Shown piece by piece: positions 43,085-51,928 of a stretch of 64,000 nt of DNA. Position numbers and translations under genes: made by a program. Position 1 is the first letter of the stretch. Each line of letters starts with the position of its first letter. Source of the stretch: Dokdonia donghaensis DSW-1 (GTDB lineage: Bacteria; Bacteroidota; Bacteroidia; Flavobacteriales; Flavobacteriaceae); NCBI RefSeq assembly GCF_001653755.1, contig NZ_CP015125.1:2303501-2367500 (forward strand), in the 5' to 3' direction. The notes beneath the pieces are model-generated. The model did not search any database and was not told the origin of the DNA. It saw only the letters and a program-made list of their open reading frames with translations.

Positions 43085-45637
43085 TTACGACTCTGTAGTT
43101 TCTCCTTTCTTGATATCTATAATAAGCTCATTCTTATCTGTATCAAAGTCCATAAAAATACTATCCCCTTCTTCTAGCTTAGAGTTTATAATCTCTTCGG
43201 CTAGTGCATCTTCTATATACTTTTGAATAGCTCTTTTGAGAGGTCTCGCTCCATAATCTTTATCAAAACCTTTGTCACTAATGTAATCCTTTGCTTTATC
43301 GCTTAAAGTTAAATTGTAACCCAGACCCTTTATTCTCTTGAAAAGCTTTTCTAACTCAATATCAATAATCTTATGTATATCCTCACGCTCAAGCGCATTA
43401 AATACAACTACATCATCAATACGGTTTAAGAACTCTGGTGCAAATGCTTTCTTTAATGCATTCTGAATGATACTACGCGCGTTTTCATCTACTTGAGTTT
43501 TACGCGATGCTGTTCCAAAACCAACTCCTTGACCAAAGTCTTTGAGTTTTCTTGCCCCTATATTTGAGGTCATTATTATGATAGTATTTCTAAAATCTAT
43601 CTTACGACCTAGAGAATCTGTTAAGAAACCATCATCTAGCACTTGTAATAACATATTAAATACATCTGGATGTGCTTTTTCTATCTCATCTAGTAAAACT
43701 ACAGCATATGGTTTACGTCTTACCTTTTCTGTAAGTTGCCCACCTTCTTCATAACCTACGTATCCAGGAGGTGCTCCTACGAGTCTTGAGATAGAAAACT
43801 TCTCCATATACTCACTCATATCTATACGGATGAGTGCATCTTGATTATCAAAAAGCTCTTTTGCAAGCACTTTTGCAAGTTGCGTTTTACCTACACCTGT
43901 CTGTCCCAAGAATATAAACGAACCTATAGGTTTGTTAGGGTCTTTTAATCCAGCTCGATTACGTTGTATTGCTTTTGCAACTTTGGCAACTGCTTCATCT
44001 TGACCTATTACGTTTTGTTTTATCGTTGCAGGTAATTCTGCAAGTTTGTTACTTTCTGTTTGTGCGATACGATTAACAGGTATTCCTGTCATCATACTCA
44101 CTACATCTGCCACATTATCTTCTGAGACAACTTCTTTATGAAGTTTAGAATCTTCTTCCCATCGCTCTTGTGCGATTGCAAGCTCTTTTTCTAAATTTTT
44201 CTCATCATCACGCAGCTTTGCCGCCTCTTCATACTTTTGTTTTTTAACGACAGAAGTTTTCAACTCTCTTACTTCTTCTAGCTTATTTTCTAATTCTAGA
44301 ATCTTTTTAGGAACATCAATATTAGTAATATGAACTCGAGATCCTGCTTCGTCTAGAGCATCAATGGCCTTATCCGGAAGAAATCTATCGGTCATATACC
44401 TATTAGTAAGTTTTACACAAGCCTCTAGAGCCTCATCTGTATATGAGACATTATGATGCTCTTCATACTTACCTTTTATATTTTGTAGTATCTCAATAGT
44501 TTCTTCTACAGAAGTAGGTTCTACTATCACTTTTTGAAAACGGCGCTCTAAAGCTCCATCTTTTTCTATGTGTTGTCTAAACTCATCTAGTGTTGTTGCA
44601 CCTACACATTGTATTTCGCCTCGAGCGAGAGCAGGTTTAAACATATTTGAGGCATCAAGAGATCCTGTTGCTCCTCCAGCTCCTACAATGGTATGTATCT
44701 CATCTATAAATAAGATAATATCATCATTTTTTTCAAGCTCGTTCATCACGGCTTTCATACGTTCTTCAAACTGTCCTCTGTACTTAGTCCCGGCTACTAG
44801 GCTTGCAAGATCAAGAGTAACAACACGTTTGTCAAAAAGAATACGCGATACCTTACGTTGTACAATTCTAAGAGCAAGTCCTTCTGCTATGGCAGATTTA
44901 CCTACACCTGGTTCTCCTATAAGTAAAGGATTGTTTTTCTTTCGTCTACTTAAGATTTGCGATACTCTCTCAATTTCTTTTTCTCTACCTACAACAGGAT
45001 CAAGCTTACCTTCATCTGCCATTGCCGTAAGATCACGTCCAAAGTTATCTAAAACAGGAGTTTTACTCTTTTTATTTCCCTTAGGAGTTGTTGGGCTGTT
45101 AAAAGGATTCTCTTTAGACTGCTCATCACCATTATCTGCATCATCGCTAAATGATTCAGACTTAATAGGCTCTATATATTCGTCACTTTCGTTTGCCATC
45201 ATTAGTTTAAATTGGTCTTTTACGTTGTCATAATCTACCTTGAGGCGGTTTAACAACTTTGTTGTAGGGTCATTCTCATTGCGCAGTACACACAGTAGGA
45301 GGTGAGCCGTATTTATTGCAGAGCTTTGAAAAAGTTTTGCTTCTAAAAAAGTTGTTTTTAGGGCGCGCTCTGCCTGTCTGGTAAGATGTAAGTTCTTCTT
45401 GTCATTATTTTGCAAGCTCACATTAGGATTTGCTGGACTTAAGATTTCTACCTTACGTCTCAAGTGCTCAAGGTCTATTTCTAGAGCTCCTAGTATATCT
45501 ATCGCTTTACCGCTACCATCTCTTAATAAACCAAGCAGCAAGTGTTCTGTACCTATAAAATCGTGGCCTAGGCGTAACGCCTCCTCCTTACTATAAGCAA
45601 TAACATCTTTTACTCTTGGCGAAAAATTATCATCCAT
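43085..45637 (-). CDS. clpC: Clp protease ATPase subunit ClpC
   Basis: An 850-residue AAA+ unfoldase that feeds ClpP. It has the N-terminal Clp repeats (1-150), an acidic linker rich in Ser, Asp and Glu (about 150-190), a first AAA+ domain with GEPGVGKS, a short middle domain with a UVR-like motif (KQKYEEAAKLRDDEKNLEKE), and a second AAA+ domain with GQTGVGKT. The short middle domain and UVR motif separate it from ClpB at 1902. No mcsAB/ctsR operon is present, as expected outside Firmicutes. Divergent from gyrA. Confidence 0.95.
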   Translation of the reverse strand: MDDNFSPRVKDVIAYSKEEALRLGHDFIGTEHLLLGLLRDGSGKAIDILGALEIDLEHLRRKVEILSPANPNVSLQNNDKKNLHLTRQAERALKTTFLEAKLFQSSAINTAHLLLCVLRNENDPTTKLLNRLKVDYDNVKDQFKLMMANESDEYIEPIKSESFSDDADNGDEQSKENPFNSPTTPKGNKKSKTPVLDNFGRDLTAMADEGKLDPVVGREKEIERVSQILSRRKKNNPLLIGEPGVGKSAIAEGLALRIVQRKVSRILFDKRVVTLDLASLVAGTKYRGQFEERMKAVMNELEKNDDIILFIDEIHTIVGAGGATGSLDASNMFKPALARGEIQCVGATTLDEFRQHIEKDGALERRFQKVIVEPTSVEETIEILQNIKGKYEEHHNVSYTDEALEACVKLTNRYMTDRFLPDKAIDALDEAGSRVHITNIDVPKKILELENKLEEVRELKTSVVKKQKYEEAAKLRDDEKNLEKELAIAQERWEEDSKLHKEVVSEDNVADVVSMMTGIPVNRIAQTESNKLAELPATIKQNVIGQDEAVAKVAKAIQRNRAGLKDPNKPIGSFIFLGQTGVGKTQLAKVLAKELFDNQDALIRIDMSEYMEKFSISRLVGAPPGYVGYEEGGQLTEKVRRKPYAVVLLDEIEKAHPDVFNMLLQVLDDGFLTDSLGRKIDFRNTIIIMTSNIGARKLKDFGQGVGFGTASRKTQVDENARSIIQNALKKAFAPEFLNRIDDVVVFNALEREDIHKIIDIELEKLFKRIKGLGYNLTLSDKAKDYISDKGFDKDYGARPLKRAIQKYIEDALAEEIINSKLEEGDSIFMDFDTDKNELIIDIKKGETTES

Positions 45638-45795
45638 ATCTATCCTCGTTCGTTCTTATGTAAATTTAAGCAAACTGATTCAAAAATCATTCCGCTTAAA
45701 GTGCTTAGTCCAAATTACCAAAAATACCTGACAGTTTGCCCTATAATGGGTTGTGTAGTTATTAAAAGAACGTGTTAAAATTTGTTGATAAATAG

Positions 45796-45815
45796 TACGC
45801 TTTCGCGAAAGCGTA
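45796..45815. repeat. Palindromic repeat copy 12 (20 bp, intergenic)
   Basis: TACGCTTTCGCGAAAGCGTA, in the divergent clpC-gyrA promoter region, 75 bases before the gyrA ATG. Confidence 0.95.
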
Positions 45816-45890
45816 ACCCCGTAAAAAATCATCAAAATGATTACATTGCTATTTGTAAAAAATTTGACTTAAAATCTAATCAATTTATAT

Positions 45891-48437
45891 ATGGCTGAAG
45901 GAGAAAAGCTGATCTCGATTAATATTGAAGATGAAATGAAATCTGCTTACATCGATTACTCGATGTCAGTTATCGTATCACGTGCACTACCTGACGTGCG
46001 TGATGGTCTAAAACCTGTACACCGTCGTGTTCTTTACGGAATGCACGAGTTAGGAATACGAGCAAGTGGTGCTCACAAAAAATCTGCAAGAATAGTAGGA
46101 GAGGTACTAGGTAAGTATCACCCACACGGTGACACCTCTGTATATGATGCAATGGTACGTATGGCTCAAGAGTGGAGTTTACGTTATATGCTTGTAGATG
46201 GTCAAGGTAACTTTGGGTCTGTAGATGGTGATAGCCCAGCAGCAATGCGTTATACCGAGGCTAGAATGCGCAAGATATCTGAAGATATGCTTGCAGATAT
46301 TGAAAAAGACACAGTAGATCACCAACTTAACTTTGATGATACACTTAAAGAACCTACCGTATTACCTACGCGTGTACCTGGGTTACTTATAAATGGTGCA
46401 TCTGGTATTGCTGTGGGTATGGCGACTAATATGCCACCACACAACCTTTCTGAAGTTGTAGATGGTATACACGCTTACATAGATAATAATGACGTTACTA
46501 TAGATGAACTTATGGAGCACGTAAAAGCTCCAGATTTTCCTACCGGAGGAACGATTTATGGTTATGACGGAGTACGTGAGGCTTTTAAAACAGGGCGTGG
46601 GCGTGTTGTAATGCGTGCAAAGGCAGAGTTTGAAGAAGTAAAAGGTAGAGAGTGTATCATTGTGACCGAAATACCATATCAAGTCAATAAGGCTGATATG
46701 ATTAAGAAAACGGCCGATATGATCAACGATAAGAAGATCGAGGGTATATCTGCCATACGTGACGAGTCAGACCGTAATGGTATGCGTATCGTTTATGTTA
46801 TAAAACGTGATGCTATCCCAAATATCGTACTTAACAAGTTATATAAGTACACGGCACTACAATCATCATTTAGTGTAAATAACATTGCTCTTGTAAATGG
46901 GCGTCCTGAGATGTTAAATCTTAAGGATATGATACACCACTTTGTTGAGCACCGCCACGAGGTAGTAGTGAGAAGAACAGAGTTTGAGCTTAAAAAAGCA
47001 GAAGCTCGTGCTCACATACTAGAAGGTCTTATCATTGCTTCAGATAATATAGATGAAGTAATAGCAATCATACGTGCAAGTGCAAATGGTGATGAGGCGA
47101 GACAAAACTTAATAGAGCGTTTTAAACTCTCAGAGATTCAAGCAAAGGCTATCGTCGAGATGCGTTTACGCCAGCTTACTGGTCTGGAGCAAGACAAACT
47201 ACGTAGTGAGTACGAAGAGATAATGAAGACTATAGAAGACTTAAAAGACATCCTTGCAAAGAAGGAGCGTCGTATGTCTATCATTAGAGAGGAGCTTCAA
47301 GAAATAAAAGATAAGTATGGAGATGAGCGTCGCTCTATTATAGAGTATGCAGGAGGTGATGTAAGCATCACAGATCTTATTCCAGATAAAAAAGTAGTGA
47401 TTACTATCTCAAATGCTGGTTACATAAAACGTACATCACTTACAGAATACAAAACTCAAAATAGAGGAGGAGTAGGTACAAAAGCATCTACTACTCGTAA
47501 TGAAGATTTCTTAGAGCATCTATTTGTAGGGACTAACCACCAGTATATGCTATTCTTTACACAAAAGGGTAAATGTTTCTGGATGCGTGTATTTGAAATA
47601 CCAGAAGGAAGTAAGACCTCAAAAGGTAGAGCAATACAGAACCTTATTAATATAGAGCAAGATGACGAGGTTAAAGCATTTGTATGTACAGGAGACCTTA
47701 AAGATGAAGATTATATAAATAATCACTACATCATTATGGCGACCAAAAAAGGACAAGTGAAGAAAACAGCACTAGAGCAATACTCACGTCCTCGTACTAA
47801 TGGTATAAACGCCATTACTATTAAGGACAATGATGAGCTACTATCTGCAAAGCTTACAACGGGAGAGAGTCAAGTGATGCTTGCTCTTAAATCTGGTAAG
47901 GCAATACGCTTTGAAGAGAGTAAGACGAGACCTATGGGAAGAAACGCCTCTGGTGTTCGTGGCATAACTCTTGCTAATGATGAAGATGAAGTAGTAGGAA
48001 TGGTGTCTGTAAACGATACAGAAAGCAACATCCTAGTTGTTTCAGAAAAAGGGTATGGTAAGCGTAGTAGTCTTGAAGATTACAGAATTACAAACCGTGG
48101 AGGTAAAGGAGTAAAAACAATCTCTGTTACCGAAAAGACTGGAGAACTAGTATCTATTAAAAATGTAACTGATGCAGATGATCTTATGATTATCAATAAA
48201 TCAGGTATCGCTATAAGAATGGAAGTAGCTTCACTAAGAGTTATGGGACGTGCAACACAAGGAGTACGACTTATTAATCTTAAAGGAAACGATTCTATTG
48301 CCGCTGTCGCGAAAGTAAAAAGTGATGAGGATAATATAGACGATGAAGATGATACAGTTGATGGAACTCCAGTAGACGGAACCCCAACTGCTTCACAAAC
48401 AACCCAAAACGAAAACTCTTCTGAAGAAGAAGAATAG
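45891..48437 (+). CDS. gyrA: DNA gyrase subunit A
   Basis: An 848-residue type IIA topoisomerase subunit. The catalytic Tyr121 lies in AAMRYTEARM. The quinolone-resistance region reads HPHGDTSVYDAM, with Thr82 and Asp86 at the E. coli Ser83 and Asp87 places, so no classical resistance change is evident at Asp. The C-terminal half has the beta-pinwheel blades, including the GyrA-box-like YKTQNRGGVG and YRITNRGGKG. It ends in an acidic tail (residues about 818-848). The tail region has a degenerate copy of the palindromic repeat at 48302. Confidence 0.97.
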   Translation: MAEGEKLISINIEDEMKSAYIDYSMSVIVSRALPDVRDGLKPVHRRVLYGMHELGIRASGAHKKSARIVGEVLGKYHPHGDTSVYDAMVRMAQEWSLRYMLVDGQGNFGSVDGDSPAAMRYTEARMRKISEDMLADIEKDTVDHQLNFDDTLKEPTVLPTRVPGLLINGASGIAVGMATNMPPHNLSEVVDGIHAYIDNNDVTIDELMEHVKAPDFPTGGTIYGYDGVREAFKTGRGRVVMRAKAEFEEVKGRECIIVTEIPYQVNKADMIKKTADMINDKKIEGISAIRDESDRNGMRIVYVIKRDAIPNIVLNKLYKYTALQSSFSVNNIALVNGRPEMLNLKDMIHHFVEHRHEVVVRRTEFELKKAEARAHILEGLIIASDNIDEVIAIIRASANGDEARQNLIERFKLSEIQAKAIVEMRLRQLTGLEQDKLRSEYEEIMKTIEDLKDILAKKERRMSIIREELQEIKDKYGDERRSIIEYAGGDVSITDLIPDKKVVITISNAGYIKRTSLTEYKTQNRGGVGTKASTTRNEDFLEHLFVGTNHQYMLFFTQKGKCFWMRVFEIPEGSKTSKGRAIQNLINIEQDDEVKAFVCTGDLKDEDYINNHYIIMATKKGQVKKTALEQYSRPRTNGINAITIKDNDELLSAKLTTGESQVMLALKSGKAIRFEESKTRPMGRNASGVRGITLANDEDEVVGMVSVNDTESNILVVSEKGYGKRSSLEDYRITNRGGKGVKTISVTEKTGELVSIKNVTDADDLMIINKSGIAIRMEVASLRVMGRATQGVRLINLKGNDSIAAVAKVKSDEDNIDDEDDTVDGTPVDGTPTASQTTQNENSSEEEE

Positions 48438-48499
48438 ATGCATAAGGGTTGAGAAAAAAAGAGTAATTTTGAAACCCTTATATTAATTAAACACTTATA

Positions 48500-49747
48500 A
48501 TGAAAACTAAAATTTTATTTGCAATAGCATTTGCCGTAACCTCTATGGCTTTTGCACAAAAGAAGGAAGTAAAAGCAATCGAAAAAGCTATCAAATCTGG
48601 TAGCTATGGAGAGGCTAAGTCTTTAGTAGGAGCAGCAGATGCTCTTTTAAGCCAGATGGATGACAAGACTAAAAGCAAGTTTATGCTTTTAAAAGCACAA
48701 GCTTTTTTAGGAGTTGATAATAAAAATGTAGCAGACTTAACAAAGGCTGGTGAAGCATTTAAAGCTCTTATGGGAACTAAAATGGAGAGCGAAGCAAAAA
48801 CTGGACTTTCTAATGTTGTTGCAGCACTAGTAAATAGCGCAGTACAAGATCAGAATACAGATCAATTTAGTGATGCGGGAGCAAAGCTAGAAAAAGCATA
48901 TGCTTTTAGTGATGACAACAGAGATTATCAATACTATGCCGCATCAAATTATCTTAACTCTAAGGAGTATGATAAAGCTGCAGCTATCTTTGAAGATCTA
49001 ATGGCTGCTGGTTATACTGGTCAGGTTACTGAGTATTATGCTGTAAATGCTGCTTCTGGTGAAGAAAAGAAATTTGAAAACAAACAAGAAAGAGATATCG
49101 TTGTTCTTGCAAAAGAGTACGTAAAGCCTAGCGAAAAGCTAAGTGAGTCAAGAGAAGGCCTTATTACTGAGTACTTAATTAGTATCTACTCTTTTCAAGA
49201 TCAGAATGACAAAGCACTTGCAATGTTAGATACTGCGCTAGAGAAAAAGCCTAATGATGTAAAACTACTTACTTCAAAATCTAACATCTACCTTAAGATG
49301 GATAAGAAAGATGAGTACAGAGCTATCATTGAAAAAGTATTACAGATTGATCCTAATAATGCAGAACTTCATTATAACCTAGGTGTAACTGCAGACCAGC
49401 AAGGTGATGACGCGACAGCTGTAAAATACTACAATAAGGCAATAGAGCTTGATCCTTCTTATGCAAATGCATATAACAACTTAGGAGCACTAGTATTAAG
49501 AAAGGATGCAACATTTGTAGATCAAATGAACAGCTTAGGTACTTCAAATGCAGATTTTGATAAGTATGAAGCGCTTAAAGTAGAGCGTAAGGCAAACATC
49601 AGAAAGGCAGTAGTGTATATGGAGAAAGTATTAGAGCTTAAACCAGATAATATGGAGATAGCAAATAACCTACTTAACCTGTATCAAGTACTTGAGGATA
49701 CTAATAAAGCAGACGCTATGAAAGCTAAAATTGATGCAATGAATTAA
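48500..49747 (+). CDS. Secreted tetratricopeptide repeat protein
   Basis: A 415-residue protein with a signal peptide (MKTKILFAIAFAVTSMAFAQ) and several TPR units. The clearest are in the C-terminal half: AELHYNLGVTADQQGDDATAV, YNKAIELDPSYANAYNNLGA and YMEKVLELKPDNMEIANNLL. It should be a periplasmic scaffold. It follows gyrA by 62 bases with a TAATTTTG element at 48464-48471, so it probably has its own promoter. A strong bidirectional terminator ends it. Confidence 0.88.
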   Translation: MKTKILFAIAFAVTSMAFAQKKEVKAIEKAIKSGSYGEAKSLVGAADALLSQMDDKTKSKFMLLKAQAFLGVDNKNVADLTKAGEAFKALMGTKMESEAKTGLSNVVAALVNSAVQDQNTDQFSDAGAKLEKAYAFSDDNRDYQYYAASNYLNSKEYDKAAAIFEDLMAAGYTGQVTEYYAVNAASGEEKKFENKQERDIVVLAKEYVKPSEKLSESREGLITEYLISIYSFQDQNDKALAMLDTALEKKPNDVKLLTSKSNIYLKMDKKDEYRAIIEKVLQIDPNNAELHYNLGVTADQQGDDATAVKYYNKAIELDPSYANAYNNLGALVLRKDATFVDQMNSLGTSNADFDKYEALKVERKANIRKAVVYMEKVLELKPDNMEIANNLLNLYQVLEDTNKADAMKAKIDAMN

Positions 49748-49767
49748 TCGTTCTCTCATCAAAGTAT

Positions 49768-49798
49768 AAAAAAACCCGCCAGTAAGGCGGGTTTTTTT
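49768..49798. terminator. Bidirectional terminator
   Basis: AAACCCGCC pairs with GGCGGGTTT around a five-base loop, flanked by A and T runs, between the convergent TPR and NlpC/P60 genes. Confidence 0.95.
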
Positions 49799-49840
49799 GT
49801 TTTACAATATTCTTCTTTAGAAAATATATAAAATCTATAA

Positions 49841-50590
49841 TTAGATGATTTTCTTGATAACTCTTAGTTTATGAGTGTGTGTGCGTTTGTGCACATTATA
49901 TATACCAGAATGATCTAATCTATCTATGCGTACTTCACCGTGAGCGTGTATGATATAATTATCTTCCATAATAATACCTACGTGTGTTATAGCACCCTCT
50001 GTATTATCAAAAAAAGCTAGATCCCCTGGCTCACTTTCTTCTATAAAACTTAAAGCTTCACCTTGCGTCGCTTGTTGAGAAGCATCTCTTTTGAGGCTAT
50101 AACCGTTTAGTCTATAAACCATTTGAGTAAATCCACTACAATCTATCCCAAAAGGCGTTCTTCCTCCCCATAAGTAGGGAGATTTAAGATAGAGCATAGC
50201 TGTTTCTATAAGCTGGCTTTTATCAGATTTTCCAGTTCTACTAAGACCATCAAAGGTGTCTTTAAGTAAGTTTATATTTTCTATTGCGGCACCTAGCACC
50301 ACGGTAAGTAGCTGGTTATGCTCTGTGGTGATAAATTGTACAGGATCTGTAGTGAGGGTTGCAGGTTGCGCTTTCGCGAAAGCGTACTCCTCCTCACTTA
50401 TTTCTATATACTGCTTATTATCAATCCATCCCTCGTACTTATCGTGTGAGAGTTTAATGCGGCTCCATTTTTTGCGTTGCTCGACTACCTTAAAATGTTC
50501 TCCATAGAGAACCTGGTTTACAAGTTCGCTAGGATCCGAAGGTTCGGCACGCATTGGGACAATACTAAGCTGGCAGATACCGTAACGCAT
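49841..50590 (-). CDS. NlpC/P60 peptidoglycan endopeptidase with SH3 domain
   Basis: A 249-residue C40 cysteine peptidase. An SH3-like domain (about 1-65, with VPMRAEPSDPSELVNQVLYG) precedes the NlpC/P60 domain (about 125-249). The catalytic residues are Cys151 in GIDCSGF, His203 in THVG and His215 in IIHAHG. It cleaves peptide bonds of murein stems. No signal peptide is visible, so it may act on recycled murein in the cytoplasm. The linker between the domains contains AFAKA (70-74) from a palindromic repeat. Confidence 0.93.
   Translation of the reverse strand: MRYGICQLSIVPMRAEPSDPSELVNQVLYGEHFKVVEQRKKWSRIKLSHDKYEGWIDNKQYIEISEEEYAFAKAQPATLTTDPVQFITTEHNQLLTVVLGAAIENINLLKDTFDGLSRTGKSDKSQLIETAMLYLKSPYLWGGRTPFGIDCSGFTQMVYRLNGYSLKRDASQQATQGEALSFIEESEPGDLAFFDNTEGAITHVGIIMEDNYIIHAHGEVRIDRLDHSGIYNVHKRTHTHKLRVIKKII
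50369..50384. repeat. Palindromic repeat copy 13 (16 bp, in NlpC/P60 gene)
   Basis: CGCTTTCGCGAAAGCG. It is read as AFAKA in the linker between the SH3 and peptidase domains. Confidence 0.95.
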
Positions 50591-50608
50591 AGTTTTTATA
50601 AAGTTCTC

Positions 50609-51790
50609 TTAGTTGTGATTTTCTATAACCATTGCAGATGCGCCACCGCCACCATTACAAATGGCTGCCGCTCCTAGTGAAGCATTATTTTGCTTTAATA
50701 CATTTATTAATGTAATAAGAATACGCACACCACTACAACCTAATGGATGTCCTAATGATACTGCGCCTCCGTTTACGTTTGTATTTTCATCTGTAAGTCC
50801 TAATATTTTCATATTTGCCAGACCTACTACAGAAAATGCTTCATTAAACTCAAAGAAGTCTATCTCATCTTGAGTCACTCCTGCCTTATCTAGTGCTTTT
50901 GGTAATGCTTTAGAAGGTGCTGTTGTAAACCATTCTGGCTCGTGAGCAGCATCTGCATATCCTTTTACTGTACATAGCGGTGTAAGGTTAAGCTCTTTTG
51001 CTTTTTCTTCACTCATTACGATTACTGCACCGGCACCATCATTTATAGTAGAAGCGTTTGCTGCTGTAACGGTTCCTTCTTTTGTAAAAGCAGGACGTAA
51101 AGCTGGTATTTTTTCCATTTTTACATTAGTGTACTCCTCATCACGATCTACAATCACATCGTCACCACGTCTTTGTGGCACAGGTACAGGTACAACTTCG
51201 TTATCAAATTTTCCTGCATCCCAGGCTGCAGCACTGCGTTTATAACTTTGGATGGCATAATTATCTTGATCTTCACGAGAGAATTCGTACTCTGTAGCAC
51301 AAGTATCTGCACAAACACCCATAGCATTGCCATCATAGGCATCTACAAGACCGTCTTTTTGCATACCATCTACCATTGATTGTGGTCCAAATTTATGACC
51401 ATTACGTAGGTGTACATAATGAGGGATTCTGCTCATATTTTCCATACCACCAGCTACTACAACATCTGCATCTCCTAGTGCTACAGCCTGAGCTGCCATC
51501 ATTACAGCTTTCATTCCAGAAGCACATACTTTGTTTATAGTTGTACAAGGTACTGTATCTGGAATACCTGCACCAAGCGCAGCTTGTCTAGCTGGAGCTT
51601 GACCTACACCCGCTTGTACAACATTACCCATAAATACTTCGTTTACAGAAGCTGGATCAAGGTTAATTTTATCTAGAGCTCCTTTTATAGCAATTGCTCC
51701 TAGCTTACTTGCAGTTACTGAGGAAAGTGCTCCCATAAAACTACCTATAGGTGTACGTGCCGCAGCAACTATAACAACGTTTTTACTCAT
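50609..51790 (-). CDS. Acetyl-CoA C-acyltransferase (thiolase)
   Basis: A 393-residue thiolase of the acetoacetyl-CoA type. The acyl-accepting Cys89 lies in NKVCASGMKAV. His348 in GHPLGCSG and Cys378 in AICNGGGGASA complete the active site. It condenses two acetyl-CoA or cleaves acetoacetyl-CoA, in fatty-acid or amino-acid catabolism. The stop is 18 bases from the start of the NlpC/P60 gene, so the two may be co-transcribed although functionally unrelated. Confidence 0.95.
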   Translation of the reverse strand: MSKNVVIVAAARTPIGSFMGALSSVTASKLGAIAIKGALDKINLDPASVNEVFMGNVVQAGVGQAPARQAALGAGIPDTVPCTTINKVCASGMKAVMMAAQAVALGDADVVVAGGMENMSRIPHYVHLRNGHKFGPQSMVDGMQKDGLVDAYDGNAMGVCADTCATEYEFSREDQDNYAIQSYKRSAAAWDAGKFDNEVVPVPVPQRRGDDVIVDRDEEYTNVKMEKIPALRPAFTKEGTVTAANASTINDGAGAVIVMSEEKAKELNLTPLCTVKGYADAAHEPEWFTTAPSKALPKALDKAGVTQDEIDFFEFNEAFSVVGLANMKILGLTDENTNVNGGAVSLGHPLGCSGVRILITLINVLKQNNASLGAAAICNGGGGASAMVIENHN

Positions 51791-51928
51791 ATTATTTGTG
51801 TTTGAAGTGCTTAATTTTAGTCTTGCGAATGTAAGAAAAAATATAAGATTTTTGAGGCTTCAAGACAGCACCTAAGGGTAATTGAAGCGATATTATTTTA
51901 GTATTTTAGCTACTTAGTATTATACCTT

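Noticed and set aside
44568..45233. A 221-codon open frame on the plus strand
   Set aside because: Antisense to clpC at the equivalent place and with similar Ser/Leu-rich composition, so again a shadow of a real AAA+ gene.
48302..48317. CGCTGTCGCGAAAGTA in gyrA as a palindromic repeat copy
   Set aside because: Three mismatches to the 16-bp form. It is recorded only as a degenerate relative and not counted.
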